Below, piece after piece: positions 10,769-19,773 of a stretch of DNA of 51,053 nucleotides. Below the pieces are notes generated by a model, which was not told the origin of the DNA, made no database searches, and saw nothing but the letters and a program-made list of their open reading frames with translations. Every line of letters starts with the position of its first letter. The stretch's first letter is position 1. The stretch comes from Pseudomonadota bacterium (lineage in GTDB: Bacteria; Pseudomonadota; Gammaproteobacteria; Steroidobacterales; Woeseiaceae): assembly GCA_027621915.1 (NCBI GenBank), contig JAQCAD010000020.1:1-51053 (forward strand), in the 5' to 3' direction. A program made the position numbers and the translations under genes.

Positions 10769-10999
10769 ATGATGAGATATCCCGTAATTAAACCACCGAC
10801 AAAACAGGAACAGGCGCTGATACGCCGGAAGATCAAGGAAGTTGTGAAGGCCCAAGGCGGATTAAGGCCTGCTGCCCGGCACCTGAAAATCAAGAGCAGT
10901 TATCTTGGATCACTATTGGACGGCACGAAGAATAATCCGGGTGACTGGTATCTTCGCAAACTCGGTTTGCGCCGCGTGACTTACATTGAGGAAGTCTGA
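10769..10999 (+). CDS. Small helix-turn-helix DNA-binding protein
   Basis: A 76-residue basic protein. The start is set at the ATG pair 10769/10772, preceded by AGGG. The open frame could begin upstream at TTG 10724. The core GGLRPAARHLKIKSSYLGSLLDGTKNNPGDWYLRKLGL fits a small Cro/CI-type HTH: a helix, then a turn, then a recognition helix beginning at SSYLGSLL. It ends with LGLRRVTYIEE, as in short phage- and plasmid-associated HTH proteins whose last lines read like LGLERVTYR. No cognate repressor, toxin or phage gene lies beside it. Its target is unknown. Confidence 0.6.
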   Translation: MMRYPVIKPPTKQEQALIRRKIKEVVKAQGGLRPAARHLKIKSSYLGSLLDGTKNNPGDWYLRKLGLRRVTYIEEV

Positions 11000-11317
11000 T
11001 TGTCAGCTGCGGCTCTACCCCAAGAGTCTTGTCGTTCTCCAGTCAGTTTTCTAACGCTTCGTCGCTCGCAAATCTTGGGTATCGGTCTTTCTGCAGTGTT
11101 TGCGTGAGGCGGCTTACGTTCGCCATACCGAATATTCGTCGATGTAGTTTTGAGAATGGCCGCGGCTGTCCCGGAAATTTGTGGATTCTCGTGCTGTCTA
11201 GTACTGTTGCGTTCGCTGAGAGGCAACTGGAAGATTCACTCTCAATACGGGACCCCAGGCCCATTCTTGCGCTGGGTCATTAATCACGCAACGCGCAGCT
11301 GGATCACCTATACATCG
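11000..11317. other. Intergenic region without recognisable content
   Basis: About 318 bases between the small HTH gene and the Nudix gene. Weak open frames pass through on both strands, including an in-frame upstream extension of the Nudix gene to 11150. Their translations look like random sequence (rich in C, R and S). I see no RNA gene, repeat or convincing promoter. It could be decayed coding DNA, but no parent gene is recognisable. Confidence 0.4.
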
Positions 11318-11863
11318 ATGAAATACTGTTCAAGCTGTGCCACAGAGGTCGCTAGAAACATACCGAAGGGAGACACCAGGGAGCGCTGGGTCTGCGGCAA
11401 CTGCGGTGTCGTGCATTACCAGAATCCTAAAATCGTCGTCGGATGTATCCCGGAACGGGACGGCAAAATCCTGCTTTGTAAAAGAGCGATTGAACCACGC
11501 CGCGGGTTCTGGACAGCGCCAGCCGGATTTATGGAACTCGGTGAAAGTATTGCCGAGGGCGCGGCAAGAGAGACGCTGGAGGAGGCTTGTGCCAAGGTTG
11601 AAATCGGACACCTTTTCGCTTCCGTCGATGTGGTCTATGCGGGGCAGCTACATCTTTTTTTCAAGGCAAAGTTACTCAGTGATTTCGCGGCCGGCGACGA
11701 AAGTCTGGACGTGAAATTATTCGAAGTCGATGACATTCCATGGAACGACCTGGCGTTCACCAGCAATCGATTCGCACTCGAAAAATACATTGGGGACGCG
11801 GGCCGGGACAACGGCGTGCATATGTGCGCCATTAAGAAGAAACGCGAGTCCGATCCTATTTAG
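11318..11863 (+). CDS. Nudix hydrolase with N-terminal zinc ribbon
   Basis: A 181-residue Nudix pyrophosphohydrolase. From the ATG at 11318 the protein opens with a zinc ribbon, CSSC (Cys4, Cys7) and CGNC (Cys26, Cys29). The Nudix box follows, GFMELGESIAEGAARETLEEA, with the catalytic REXXEE residues intact. This zinc-ribbon/Nudix layout is shared with ADP-ribose or NADH pyrophosphatase-like enzymes, but the NudC specificity motif is not obvious, so the substrate stays open. It converges on dsbC with a gap of 13 bases. Confidence 0.88.
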   Translation: MKYCSSCATEVARNIPKGDTRERWVCGNCGVVHYQNPKIVVGCIPERDGKILLCKRAIEPRRGFWTAPAGFMELGESIAEGAARETLEEACAKVEIGHLFASVDVVYAGQLHLFFKAKLLSDFAAGDESLDVKLFEVDDIPWNDLAFTSNRFALEKYIGDAGRDNGVHMCAIKKKRESDPI

Positions 11864-11876
11864 AATCGAGGCTAAC

Positions 11877-12620
11877 CTATTCCAGTGTGGACGCGATGGC
11901 TTCGCTGAGCTGTTTGGGCGGCAGATATCCACTGAACAGAGTGCCGTCTTCAAGCACGATTGCTGGCGTACCTCTGAGACCGACATCCTGACCGATAGCG
12001 TAGTGCGAGCCAATCATTGACGAATCGCACTCATGCATGGGAAAACTCTTGTCCAGCTTCGCTAGTGTGAGTGCCTCGTTACGATTGTCCGCACACCAGA
12101 CGTTCTGCGCTTTCACCCAGGACTCCGAAGTTGGACCGTTGCGCGGATAGAGGAAATAACGAATTTCGATTCCTTCATCCATGTATTCATCCAACTGGCT
12201 GTGAAGGCGTCGGCAAAATGTGCAGTCAATATCCGTAAATACGGAAACCGAATGACGAACCGTTTCCGGTGTATAGACGATCAGCTCGTCCTGGGAGACC
12301 GATGACATCATCTTTACGCGCGCATCGTTACGATTTCGCTCGGTGAGATTCTTCGATTCCTGAAGATCGATCAAATCACCCTGCAGAAGATAGCGACCAT
12401 CACTCGAAATGTAGGCAATGATTGCGCCTTTTCGAATCGTGTACCAGCCGTCGATCTCACTGGCAAAAACGTCATCCGCTTCGATACCGGAAAACATTCC
12501 CGAAACCGTCTTACGGACATGCTGCAGCTCTGCCGAATCATCTGCAGACAACGCGGGCGCAGCAAGACACGTGAGCGCCACTGATGCCAGTAAATGGGTT
12601 CGCAGAATGTTCGTTCTCAT
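11877..12620 (-). CDS. dsbC: Thiol:disulfide interchange protein DsbC
   Basis: Periplasmic disulfide isomerase that repairs wrong disulfides and is kept reduced by DsbD. The ATG at 12620 is chosen because AAGGA precedes it and a clean signal peptide follows (about 1-26, cleaving after PALSA). The 247-residue protein has the N-terminal dimerisation domain and then the thioredoxin fold. The active site is Cys133-Thr-Phe-Cys136 (DIDCTFCRRLH) and the cis-proline loop is GLRGTPAIVLEDG. A second cysteine pair (WCADN...HECD) is also typical of DsbC. It follows xerD on the same strand, the order known from E. coli, although recJ is not next. Confidence 0.95.
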   Translation of the reverse strand: MRTNILRTHLLASVALTCLAAPALSADDSAELQHVRKTVSGMFSGIEADDVFASEIDGWYTIRKGAIIAYISSDGRYLLQGDLIDLQESKNLTERNRNDARVKMMSSVSQDELIVYTPETVRHSVSVFTDIDCTFCRRLHSQLDEYMDEGIEIRYFLYPRNGPTSESWVKAQNVWCADNRNEALTLAKLDKSFPMHECDSSMIGSHYAIGQDVGLRGTPAIVLEDGTLFSGYLPPKQLSEAIASTLE

Positions 12621-12795
12621 CGGGTTGTCCTTTTGTCGCGCCGGCCGGCGACCTGATTCAATTGAATGTGGCGTCGGAACTGGTTTGGACAGTCTGCCTG
12701 CACGCCGGTTCCGCCGCCTGAAGCGACGCGATTGTACCAAAGGAGACCGCCAAGTATCGCCATATGTTACGCCAGTCGAGCGGGCGTGAGGGAAG

Positions 12796-13725
12796 TTAGC
12801 CCCGGGGATGGTGCTGGCTGTGCAGGTCCTTCAATCGCTCGCGGGCGACATGCGTATAAATCTGGGTTGTCGACAGGTCGCTATGGCCCAACAACAGCTG
12901 CACGACACGCAGGTCCGCACCGCGGTTCAAAAGATGAGTCGCAAATGCGTGACGCAGACTATGCGGCGACAGCTTCTTGTCTATCCCGGCCTTGACCGCG
13001 TAGCGCTTGATAATGTGCCAGAACGCCTGGCGGGTCATCCGGTCACCGCGTCGTGTCGGGAAAAGGTAATCCGTTTGACGCTCCAGCAGTATCTCCATGC
13101 GCGGGCCGTCAATGAAGTCGCGCATCCAGCGCTGGGCTTCTTCGCCCAGCGGAATCAATCTTTCGCGGTCACCTTTACCGACAATCCGCAGCACGCCCTG
13201 ATTGAAATTTACCTGGGACTGTTTGAGATTGATCAATTCTGAAACCCGCAGGCCTGTTGCGTATAGCAGCTCCAGCATAGCCCGGTCGCGGTGGCCAAGC
13301 GGCTCATCCGGGTTAGGTGCCTGGAGCAGCGCATCTACCTCATCCTCCGTCAGCGTTTTCGGTAACGAGCGACCAATACGAGGCATCTCGATATCCGCCG
13401 TCGGATCTGTATCACGCAACCCTTCCCTCATGATGTAGCGGAAAAAGCGGCGGAAACTGGATAGCTGGCGTGCCGTCGATCGAGGTTTGGCCCCGCCTTC
13501 CACACGACCTGCAATAAATTCAAGGAGGTCAGCTTTCTGCGCGCGTTCTATAGAGATGTCCTGCTCCGACAGGCGCCGCTCCAGCGTCATCAGATCAGCT
13601 CGATACGCGCCAAGCGTGTTCGCGGACAGGCCTCGCTCCATCCAGATGGCATCGAGAAAACGGTCGACCAGGTCTTCCGAACCTGCCGCGCGTTTGCCGT
13701 TCTTGTCAGTCTGATTGCTAATCAT
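12796..13725 (-). CDS. xerD: Tyrosine site-specific recombinase XerD
   Basis: With XerC it resolves chromosome dimers at dif near the divisome. It has the SAM-like N-terminal core-binding domain (FLDAIWMERGLSANTLGAYRADL) and the catalytic domain with Arg in ATGLRVSELINL. HSLRHAFATHLL follows, and then LLLGHSDLSTTQIYTHV with the nucleophilic tyrosine. The start is uncertain: ATGs at 13752, 13734 and 13725 are in frame and none has a strong ribosome site; 13725 best matches family length (about 310 residues). The dsbC neighbour marks it as the housekeeping XerD, not a mobile-element integrase. Confidence 0.94.
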   Translation of the reverse strand: MISNQTDKNGKRAAGSEDLVDRFLDAIWMERGLSANTLGAYRADLMTLERRLSEQDISIERAQKADLLEFIAGRVEGGAKPRSTARQLSSFRRFFRYIMREGLRDTDPTADIEMPRIGRSLPKTLTEDEVDALLQAPNPDEPLGHRDRAMLELLYATGLRVSELINLKQSQVNFNQGVLRIVGKGDRERLIPLGEEAQRWMRDFIDGPRMEILLERQTDYLFPTRRGDRMTRQAFWHIIKRYAVKAGIDKKLSPHSLRHAFATHLLNRGADLRVVQLLLGHSDLSTTQIYTHVARERLKDLHSQHHPRG

Positions 13726-14004
13726 AATGTCCATCGATTGCTGGCCGTCCATGGCTCGCCTGTCAGTCGAAGTGATCGCATTGCGATTCGGGGATGGTAA
13801 CATAACGGTTCACAACAAAGCCCGGTCGCAATTTGAATCAATCCGATTGCCAAGCAACGGATTTTTCAAGGAATTGAGTATGATGAGCCCTATACCGGAT
13901 CGGCGTGACCGCTGTCACAGATTCTTCAAGGCATTAACATAAAGTGACCTGTGTCACAGACCAATTGGCCGATTTGTTCGGCGCGAGCCAATCATCGACT
14001 CTAA

Positions 14005-14760
14005 ATGACTGACTCACGTGCCAGTTCCCTACAGATTGTCGGCAACCTGCTGTTTGGCATTTATGCCTGGATCGTTTTCGTAATGAGCGTCCTGGCTGCC
14101 ATTTTTTGCACATTGCTCGTACCAGGACTCACGAGGCGTCGCCAATGTGTATCGTTTTTCGCACGATTGCCACTGCAGCTTGCCGGTGTCCATACTGACA
14201 TCAATGGATGGGAAAAAATCCCGCCATGCGACTGCATCGTAGTCGCAAATCATGCGAGCTACCTGGACGGCGTGATCCTGCAGGGATTCCTGCCACCGAG
14301 GTTTTCGTACGTGATCAAGGGAGAGATGCGGAATTTTCCGGTCGTCAGAATCCTGTTGCGACGAATTGGTTCGAAGTTCGTTGAACGTTTTGAAGCATCG
14401 GGAAGCGCTCGAGATGCAAGAGAATTGTTAAGGGCAGCCAGTGCCGGTGAATCACTGGCATTGTTTCCGGAAGGCACTTTCATCAAAGATCGCGGACTTG
14501 GGCGATTCCGCTCGGGCGCTTTCGCCGCTGCAATCAAAGCCGGCGTCCCGGTAGTACCGGTCGTAATTTCCGGGTCCCGGCATATCATGCCCGCGGGAAA
14601 AGTACTGCCCCGCCACGGCCACATTCGAATCGATATTCTGAATCCGATTGAGCCCTCAGATCGAGCCTTCGCGAGCAGCAAGGCGCTGGCAGAAGAAGCA
14701 AGGCAGCGGATCCTCCACGTACTGGACGAACCAGACCTGACCAGCGACGCCAGCCTGTAG
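14005..14760 (+). CDS. 1-acyl-sn-glycerol-3-phosphate acyltransferase family protein
   Basis: PlsC-type membrane acyltransferase, 251 residues, that would place the second acyl chain on lysophosphatidic acid or a related lysolipid. A hydrophobic N-terminal helix (about 11-40) is followed by the catalytic HX4D motif (His83 to Asp88, NHASYLD). The substrate-binding FPEGT motif is at about 154-158, and the later PVVPVVISG strand is also typical. No clear Shine-Dalgarno sequence lies before the ATG. It is a lone gene between divergent xerD and the thiolase. Confidence 0.88.
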   Translation: MTDSRASSLQIVGNLLFGIYAWIVFVMSVLAAIFCTLLVPGLTRRRQCVSFFARLPLQLAGVHTDINGWEKIPPCDCIVVANHASYLDGVILQGFLPPRFSYVIKGEMRNFPVVRILLRRIGSKFVERFEASGSARDARELLRAASAGESLALFPEGTFIKDRGLGRFRSGAFAAAIKAGVPVVPVVISGSRHIMPAGKVLPRHGHIRIDILNPIEPSDRAFASSKALAEEARQRILHVLDEPDLTSDASL

Positions 14761-14838
14761 CTCTCTCGATATTGCACGATGCGCCAAGATACGGGAAAGT
14801 AGCGCACCCGAACCAGCCTCATGCGGAAAAACCATTTT

Positions 14839-16020
14839 ATGAATCAGGACCCAGTTGTAATTGTTGCTGCGCGTCGTACACCTATCGGCGGATTCCAGGG
14901 TGCGCTTGGCCCGGCCAGTGCAACTGATTTGTCAGCGGCCGCGTGTCGCGCGGCATTTGGAGACACCGGACTGGACGCCACGGAAATCGACGAGGTTTTG
15001 CTGGGGTGTGTGCTGCCCGCCGGTCTCGGTCAGGCACCGGCTCGCCAGGCCGCCCTGGGCGCCGGATTTCCGGAGGGAGTTCAGTGCACAACAATCAACA
15101 AGGTCTGTGGTTCCGGCATGAAATCAACGATGATTGGCCACGACCTGATACGGGCGGGTAGTGCGAATGTCGTCCTGACCGGCGGCATGGAATCAATGAC
15201 CAACTCGCCTTTCCTGATGCCAAAAGCCCGTGGCGGCTATCGAATGGGCCACCAGGAAGTGCTTGACCACATGTTCTTCGATGGTCTGCAGAATCCGTAT
15301 GACGGCAACATGATGGGACACTTCGCGGAAATCACAGCTGAGAAGTATGGCTTCACGCGAGAAGACCAGGATGCGTTTGCAATTCAGTCAGTCACTCGCG
15401 CAAGAGCAGCTATCAACGAGGGCCGATTTGATGATGAGATCGTCGCAGTCGTGGTGAAGACCCGTAAGGGTGAAACAGTTGTTGAGAAAGATGAAGGCCC
15501 CGGTCTTGCCAACATCGAAAAAATCTCAGAATTGCGCCCCGCTTTCAAAACCGACGGCACTGTAACGGCAGCGAGTTCGTCATCGATTTCCGACGGCGCT
15601 GCCAGCCTTGTACTTATGCGCGAAAGCCATGCGAAATCACGCGGCGTAAGTGTGTTGGCCAGAATCATTGGCCATTCCGGATTCGCACATGAGCCCGAAT
15701 GGTTTACAACGGCACCGGTTTTCGCAATTAAAGCATTACACAAGAAACTGGCATGGGATTTATCAGATGTGGATCTTTACGAAATTAACGAAGCTTTCGC
15801 CTGTGTAACGATGGCTGCGATGAAAGATGTCGGCATTTCACACAATAAAGTGAACGTGAACGGTGGGGCTTGCGCGCTCGGACACCCTATCGGTGCATCA
15901 GGCGCACGCATTATCGTGACGCTCGTTCACGCGCTTCGAAATCGTGGGGGTGGCAAGGGCATCGCGTCGCTTTGTATTGGCGGTGGTGAAGCTACTGCCA
16001 TCGCCATCGAAGTCGACTAA
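14839..16020 (+). CDS. Acetyl-CoA C-acyltransferase (thiolase)
   Basis: Thiolase that condenses two acetyl-CoA or cleaves 3-ketoacyl-CoA. About 393 residues from the ATG at 14839; a second ATG at 14821 adds six residues, and neither has a strong ribosome site. The acyl-carrying nucleophile is Cys90 (NKVCGSGMKS). The NEAFA motif and GGACALGHPIGASGARI with the second catalytic cysteine are present. The sequence looks closest to the AtoB/PhaA acetoacetyl-CoA type. A short-chain dehydrogenase follows after 21 bases, suggesting a two-gene unit for consecutive beta-oxidation steps. Confidence 0.93.
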   Translation: MNQDPVVIVAARRTPIGGFQGALGPASATDLSAAACRAAFGDTGLDATEIDEVLLGCVLPAGLGQAPARQAALGAGFPEGVQCTTINKVCGSGMKSTMIGHDLIRAGSANVVLTGGMESMTNSPFLMPKARGGYRMGHQEVLDHMFFDGLQNPYDGNMMGHFAEITAEKYGFTREDQDAFAIQSVTRARAAINEGRFDDEIVAVVVKTRKGETVVEKDEGPGLANIEKISELRPAFKTDGTVTAASSSSISDGAASLVLMRESHAKSRGVSVLARIIGHSGFAHEPEWFTTAPVFAIKALHKKLAWDLSDVDLYEINEAFACVTMAAMKDVGISHNKVNVNGGACALGHPIGASGARIIVTLVHALRNRGGGKGIASLCIGGGEATAIAIEVD

Positions 16021-16041
16021 ACGATAATCTCGGAGAATCAG

Positions 16042-16815
16042 ATGGAACTCGCTTCAGCTAAAGCAGTGGTTACCGGCGCCGCATCAATACATGGGTTGGG
16101 ATTTGCAACCGCCAAACGAGTAATAGATGCAGGTGGTTACGCTGCGCTGCTTGACGTGAATGACGACGAAGGCCGGCAAAGCGCGGCAGCCCTTGGTGAT
16201 CGGGCAATTTACATTCACACCGATGTGTCATCCGAATCCAGCATTCAGGCCGCCATCGCAAAGGCTAGGGAATTCATGGGTGGAATCACACTCGCCGTAA
16301 ACTGTGCAGGAGTGATCGGCGCCGCACGGGCGCTGGGGCGCGAAGCCCCCATGCCGGGCGAATTTTTTGCCAGGACAATCGCTGTCAACCTGGTCGGTTC
16401 GTTCCTGGTAGCCAAGGAAGCCGCCAATGTCATGCAAGGCAACGAGGCTAACGACGACGGAGAGCGCGGGCTGATCATCAGCACAGCATCGGTCGCCGCT
16501 TTTGAGGGTCAGATTGGACAGGTCTCATATTCGGCGTCGAAAGGAGGCGTGGTTGCAATGACGTTGCCGCTCGCGCGAGAGTTTGCACGGGTAGGCATAC
16601 GCGTGAATGTAATTGCACCGGGGATTTTTATGACGCCAATGGTCGCCGGCATGACGCCTGAACTTCAACAGTCGCTCGGCGCGCAGGTTCCTTTTCCGTC
16701 TCGCCTTGGCAGACCCGAAGAATACGCCGACCTGGTTGCTTGTATTTACGGCAATGCGATGATCAACGGTGAGACGATTCGGCTCGATGGAGCAATCAGG
16801 ATGCAACCGAAATAA
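16042..16815 (+). CDS. SDR 3-hydroxyacyl-CoA dehydrogenase-like protein
   Basis: A 257-residue NAD(P)-dependent short-chain dehydrogenase. It has the nucleotide-binding TGAASIHGLG, the NCAG motif, and the catalytic Ser150, Tyr163 and Lys167 (YSASK). The insert around GLIISTASVAAFEGQIGQVSYSASKGGV and the ending with PFPSRLGRPEEYADLV resemble type-2 3-hydroxyacyl-CoA dehydrogenases (HSD17B10-like). It lies directly behind the thiolase, which fits oxidation of 3-hydroxyacyl-CoA to the thiolase substrate. It converges on the ETF-QO gene. Confidence 0.9.
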   Translation: MELASAKAVVTGAASIHGLGFATAKRVIDAGGYAALLDVNDDEGRQSAAALGDRAIYIHTDVSSESSIQAAIAKAREFMGGITLAVNCAGVIGAARALGREAPMPGEFFARTIAVNLVGSFLVAKEAANVMQGNEANDDGERGLIISTASVAAFEGQIGQVSYSASKGGVVAMTLPLAREFARVGIRVNVIAPGIFMTPMVAGMTPELQQSLGAQVPFPSRLGRPEEYADLVACIYGNAMINGETIRLDGAIRMQPK

Positions 16816-16837
16816 AATTGGTCATCGGCGCTGTAAA

Positions 16838-18496
16838 TCACATACCCGAATAATTAGGCCCACCCCCACCTTCCGGCACAGTCCACACGATATTTTGTGT
16901 GGGATCTTTGATATCGCAGGTTTTGCAGTGCACGCAGTTTCCCGCGTTGATCTGGAAACGCGGCTCACCCCCGTCATCGACGATCTCGTAAACGCCTGCC
17001 GGACAATAGCGTTGTGCCGGCTCGTCAAAAATCGGCAGGTTGTGCGAGATTGGAGTGGCCTCATTCTTGAGCCTCAAATGCGACGGCTGGTCTTCTTCGT
17101 GAATTGTACTGGACAGGAATACCGACGAAAGACGATCGAACGTAATGACGCCGTCCGGTTTCGCGTAATCGATCGGCCGCGCGTCAATGGCCTTCGTTAA
17201 CGACGCATGATCCGTTTCCTTGTTGCGCATCGTAAATGGTAATTTGCCACGAAAAATATTCTGATCGATGAATGTAAATGCCGCGCCAAGAAATGTGCCC
17301 AACTTGTGCAGTGCTGGTCCGAAGTTCCGGACCCGATGCAGTTCTTTGTAAACCCAGGACTCTCTGACTCGCTGATCGTAGTCACTGAGCGTCTCGCGCT
17401 CCTCGCCCTTCGCAAGAGATGCATACACGCTCTCGGCGGCAAGCATGCCGGTCTTGATAGCAGTGTGAGCACCCTTGATTTTCACGCCGTTGAGGAAGCC
17501 CGCGCCACAACCGACCAGCATTCCACCCGGGAAGCTCAGTCTCGGCAGTGATTGCAGTCCGCCTTTGTTGACGGCCCGCGCGCCGTAGCCAATTCTTTTA
17601 CCGCCCTCGAAGTAATGGCGAATTTCCGGATGCAATTTCCAGCGCTGAAATTCCTGAAAGGGTGACAAATAGGGATTGCGGTAATTCAGCGCGACAATAA
17701 AACCGGCAAATACCTGGTTGTTGGCGGCGTGGTAAAGAAATCCGCCACCTTCCGTCTTGTTGTCGAGTGGCCAGCCCATCGTGTGCACGACGAGGCCTTC
17801 TTGGTGTTTCGAGGAATCTATTTCCCAGATCTCCTTGATGCCAATTCCGTAATGTTGTGGATCGGCATCTTTGCGAAGATCGAATTTCTGCATCAACGAC
17901 TCGCTAAGGTTGCCCCTGACGCCTTCGGCAAAAATTGTGTATTTGCCAACAAGTTCGTATCCGGCCTGGAAGGAATCCTTGCGGTGGCCGTCCTTGCCGA
18001 TACCCATGTCACTGGTCGCGACACCTTTGACACTGCCATTGTCGTCGTACAGGACTTCGGACGCCGCAAATCCTGGGAAAACGTTTATACCCGCAGCCTC
18101 AGCCTTTTCGCCCATCCATTGGCACAGCCGGCCAAGGCTGATGATGTAGTTGCCCTTATTGTGCATGGGTGCGGGCAGAAATATTCCGGGCACGCGTAAC
18201 GACTTTTGTTCGCTGATCAGGTAATGAATCGTGTCGCCCGTAACTGCACTCCTGACAGGCGCTCCCTCCTCCTTCCATTTCGGGAACAGTTCGTCGAGCG
18301 CCCCTGGTTCAAACACGTTTCCAGACAGGATGTGGGCGCCGATTTCCGAGCCCTTTTCAACGACGACGACGGACAATTCTTTTCCGTCCGCCTCCGCGAG
18401 TTGCGTCAGACGACATGCTGCCGCCAGGCCGGCCGGTCCGCCGCCGACGATCACAACGTCAAACTCCATGGATTCACGCTCAGTTGGATCGGACAT
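16838..18496 (-). CDS. Electron transfer flavoprotein-ubiquinone oxidoreductase
   Basis: Membrane-associated FAD/4Fe-4S enzyme that passes electrons from ETF, reduced by acyl-CoA dehydrogenases, to ubiquinone. The ATG at 18496 is preferred over a TTG at 18508, which lies one base behind an AGGA-like site and so is too close. The 552 residues are the normal length. The N-terminal FAD motif is VVIVGGGPAGLAAACRL. The C-terminal cluster ligands are YCPAGVYE and NCVHCKTCDIKDPTQNI. ETF alpha/beta genes are not in the window; the electron donors encoded here would be the two acyl-CoA dehydrogenases. Confidence 0.96.
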   Translation of the reverse strand: MSDPTERESMEFDVVIVGGGPAGLAAACRLTQLAEADGKELSVVVVEKGSEIGAHILSGNVFEPGALDELFPKWKEEGAPVRSAVTGDTIHYLISEQKSLRVPGIFLPAPMHNKGNYIISLGRLCQWMGEKAEAAGINVFPGFAASEVLYDDNGSVKGVATSDMGIGKDGHRKDSFQAGYELVGKYTIFAEGVRGNLSESLMQKFDLRKDADPQHYGIGIKEIWEIDSSKHQEGLVVHTMGWPLDNKTEGGGFLYHAANNQVFAGFIVALNYRNPYLSPFQEFQRWKLHPEIRHYFEGGKRIGYGARAVNKGGLQSLPRLSFPGGMLVGCGAGFLNGVKIKGAHTAIKTGMLAAESVYASLAKGEERETLSDYDQRVRESWVYKELHRVRNFGPALHKLGTFLGAAFTFIDQNIFRGKLPFTMRNKETDHASLTKAIDARPIDYAKPDGVITFDRLSSVFLSSTIHEEDQPSHLRLKNEATPISHNLPIFDEPAQRYCPAGVYEIVDDGGEPRFQINAGNCVHCKTCDIKDPTQNIVWTVPEGGGGPNYSGM

Positions 18497-18597
18497 AATC
18501 GTATGCAATTCCTGTGACCAGAAAAGCAGTTTAGCAAAGTGTCAGTTTTTCACGGTACCAATTTCAATGTACGCTGGGTCTCTGCAAGAGGATTCGT

Positions 18598-19686
18598 ATG
18601 ACCATCAGGCAAGCCTACAAGCTGGCGACGGCAAAACACGGTCTGGTCGCCGACGAAGCGCAGCGCCTGGTCGTGGAACATCTGGATATTCTGCAACGCA
18701 GGGTCCTCGAACAGGAATCGGCATTTGCGAAACTACGCCGATGGCTGCCGGGTGTAACACCTGTAGCCGCCCCTCGCGGCGTATATCTGTGGGGTGGCGT
18801 CGGTCGGGGCAAGACGTTCCTGATGGATCTTTTCTTTGCGTCTCTCAATGTGAAACGTAAGAAGAGAGTTCACTTTCACCGCATGATGAGCGATGTCCAC
18901 GCGCGGCTACGAAAGATATCGGGCACTGAGGACCCGTTGATCCAGGTAGCTGCGGATATCGCAGCTGAGACATCGGTCCTTTGCTTCGACGAATTTTTTG
19001 TCAGTGACATCGGCGATGCCATGATCCTGGGACGCCTCCTGAAAGGCCTTTTTGATCGGGGAGTCATCCTGATCGCGACGTCAAATGCGAGGCCGGACGA
19101 TTTGTACAAGGAGGGACTGCAGCGTCAACGTTTTCTACCGGCGATTGAAGCAATCAGGAAACATACGGACGTGATCGAGCTGGACGGCGGTACTGACTAC
19201 CGCCTGCGATTGTTCGAAGAGGCCGGAACGTATCTGACCCCTCCGGATGAAACCTCAGAGCGCAAGCTAACGCACTACTTTGAGGAGATCGCGTCGGGAG
19301 AGAGCGCCAGCGATCACCGGATCGAAATCCTTGGCAGGGAGATCGAAACCCGGCATTGTGCGAAGGGTATTGTCTGGTTCGACTTCATCGAGATCTGCGA
19401 CGGTCCACGTAGTCAGGAAGACTACATCGAGATCGCACGCTGGTATCCAACTGTCATCATTTCTGACATTCCGATTTTGACCGCCGACCTTGAGAATGCG
19501 GCGCGACGATTCGTCGCACTTGTGGATGAATTCTACGACCGCAAAGTGAAACTGATGGTGTCCGCAGCGACCGGGCCAGATCTGCTTTACGCTGGTAAAC
19601 GTCTCGAATTCGAGTTCCAGCGCACGAGTAGTCGCCTGACCGAAATGCAATCGGTCGAGTACCTGCACGCCCCCCATCTGGCATAA
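18598..19686 (+). CDS. zapE: Cell division protein ZapE (AFG1-like ATPase)
   Basis: AAA-type ATPase of the AFG1/ZapE family, 362 residues; in E. coli it acts at the FtsZ ring during late division or stress. The Walker A motif GGVGRGKT is at about 66-73, and Walker B VLCFDEF has Asp130-Glu131. The family sequences SDIGDAMILGRLLKGLFDRGV and ATSNARPDDLYKEGLQRQRFLPAI are also present. It is transcribed divergently from ETF-QO across about 100 bases. Confidence 0.95.
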   Translation: MTIRQAYKLATAKHGLVADEAQRLVVEHLDILQRRVLEQESAFAKLRRWLPGVTPVAAPRGVYLWGGVGRGKTFLMDLFFASLNVKRKKRVHFHRMMSDVHARLRKISGTEDPLIQVAADIAAETSVLCFDEFFVSDIGDAMILGRLLKGLFDRGVILIATSNARPDDLYKEGLQRQRFLPAIEAIRKHTDVIELDGGTDYRLRLFEEAGTYLTPPDETSERKLTHYFEEIASGESASDHRIEILGREIETRHCAKGIVWFDFIEICDGPRSQEDYIEIARWYPTVIISDIPILTADLENAARRFVALVDEFYDRKVKLMVSAATGPDLLYAGKRLEFEFQRTSSRLTEMQSVEYLHAPHLA

Positions 19687-19773
19687 CCGGGTCAATGCTG
19701 GCGGTTTAACAAGTGACCGCAACCACGTAACATCTGCCAACACAAATACAGACTCCTGGGGGAGCATTCAGAA

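Noticed and set aside
12796-13725. Tyrosine recombinase as a sign of a mobile element
   Set aside because: Sequence style and the dsbC neighbour match housekeeping XerD; no tRNA, att repeat or cargo lies beside it.
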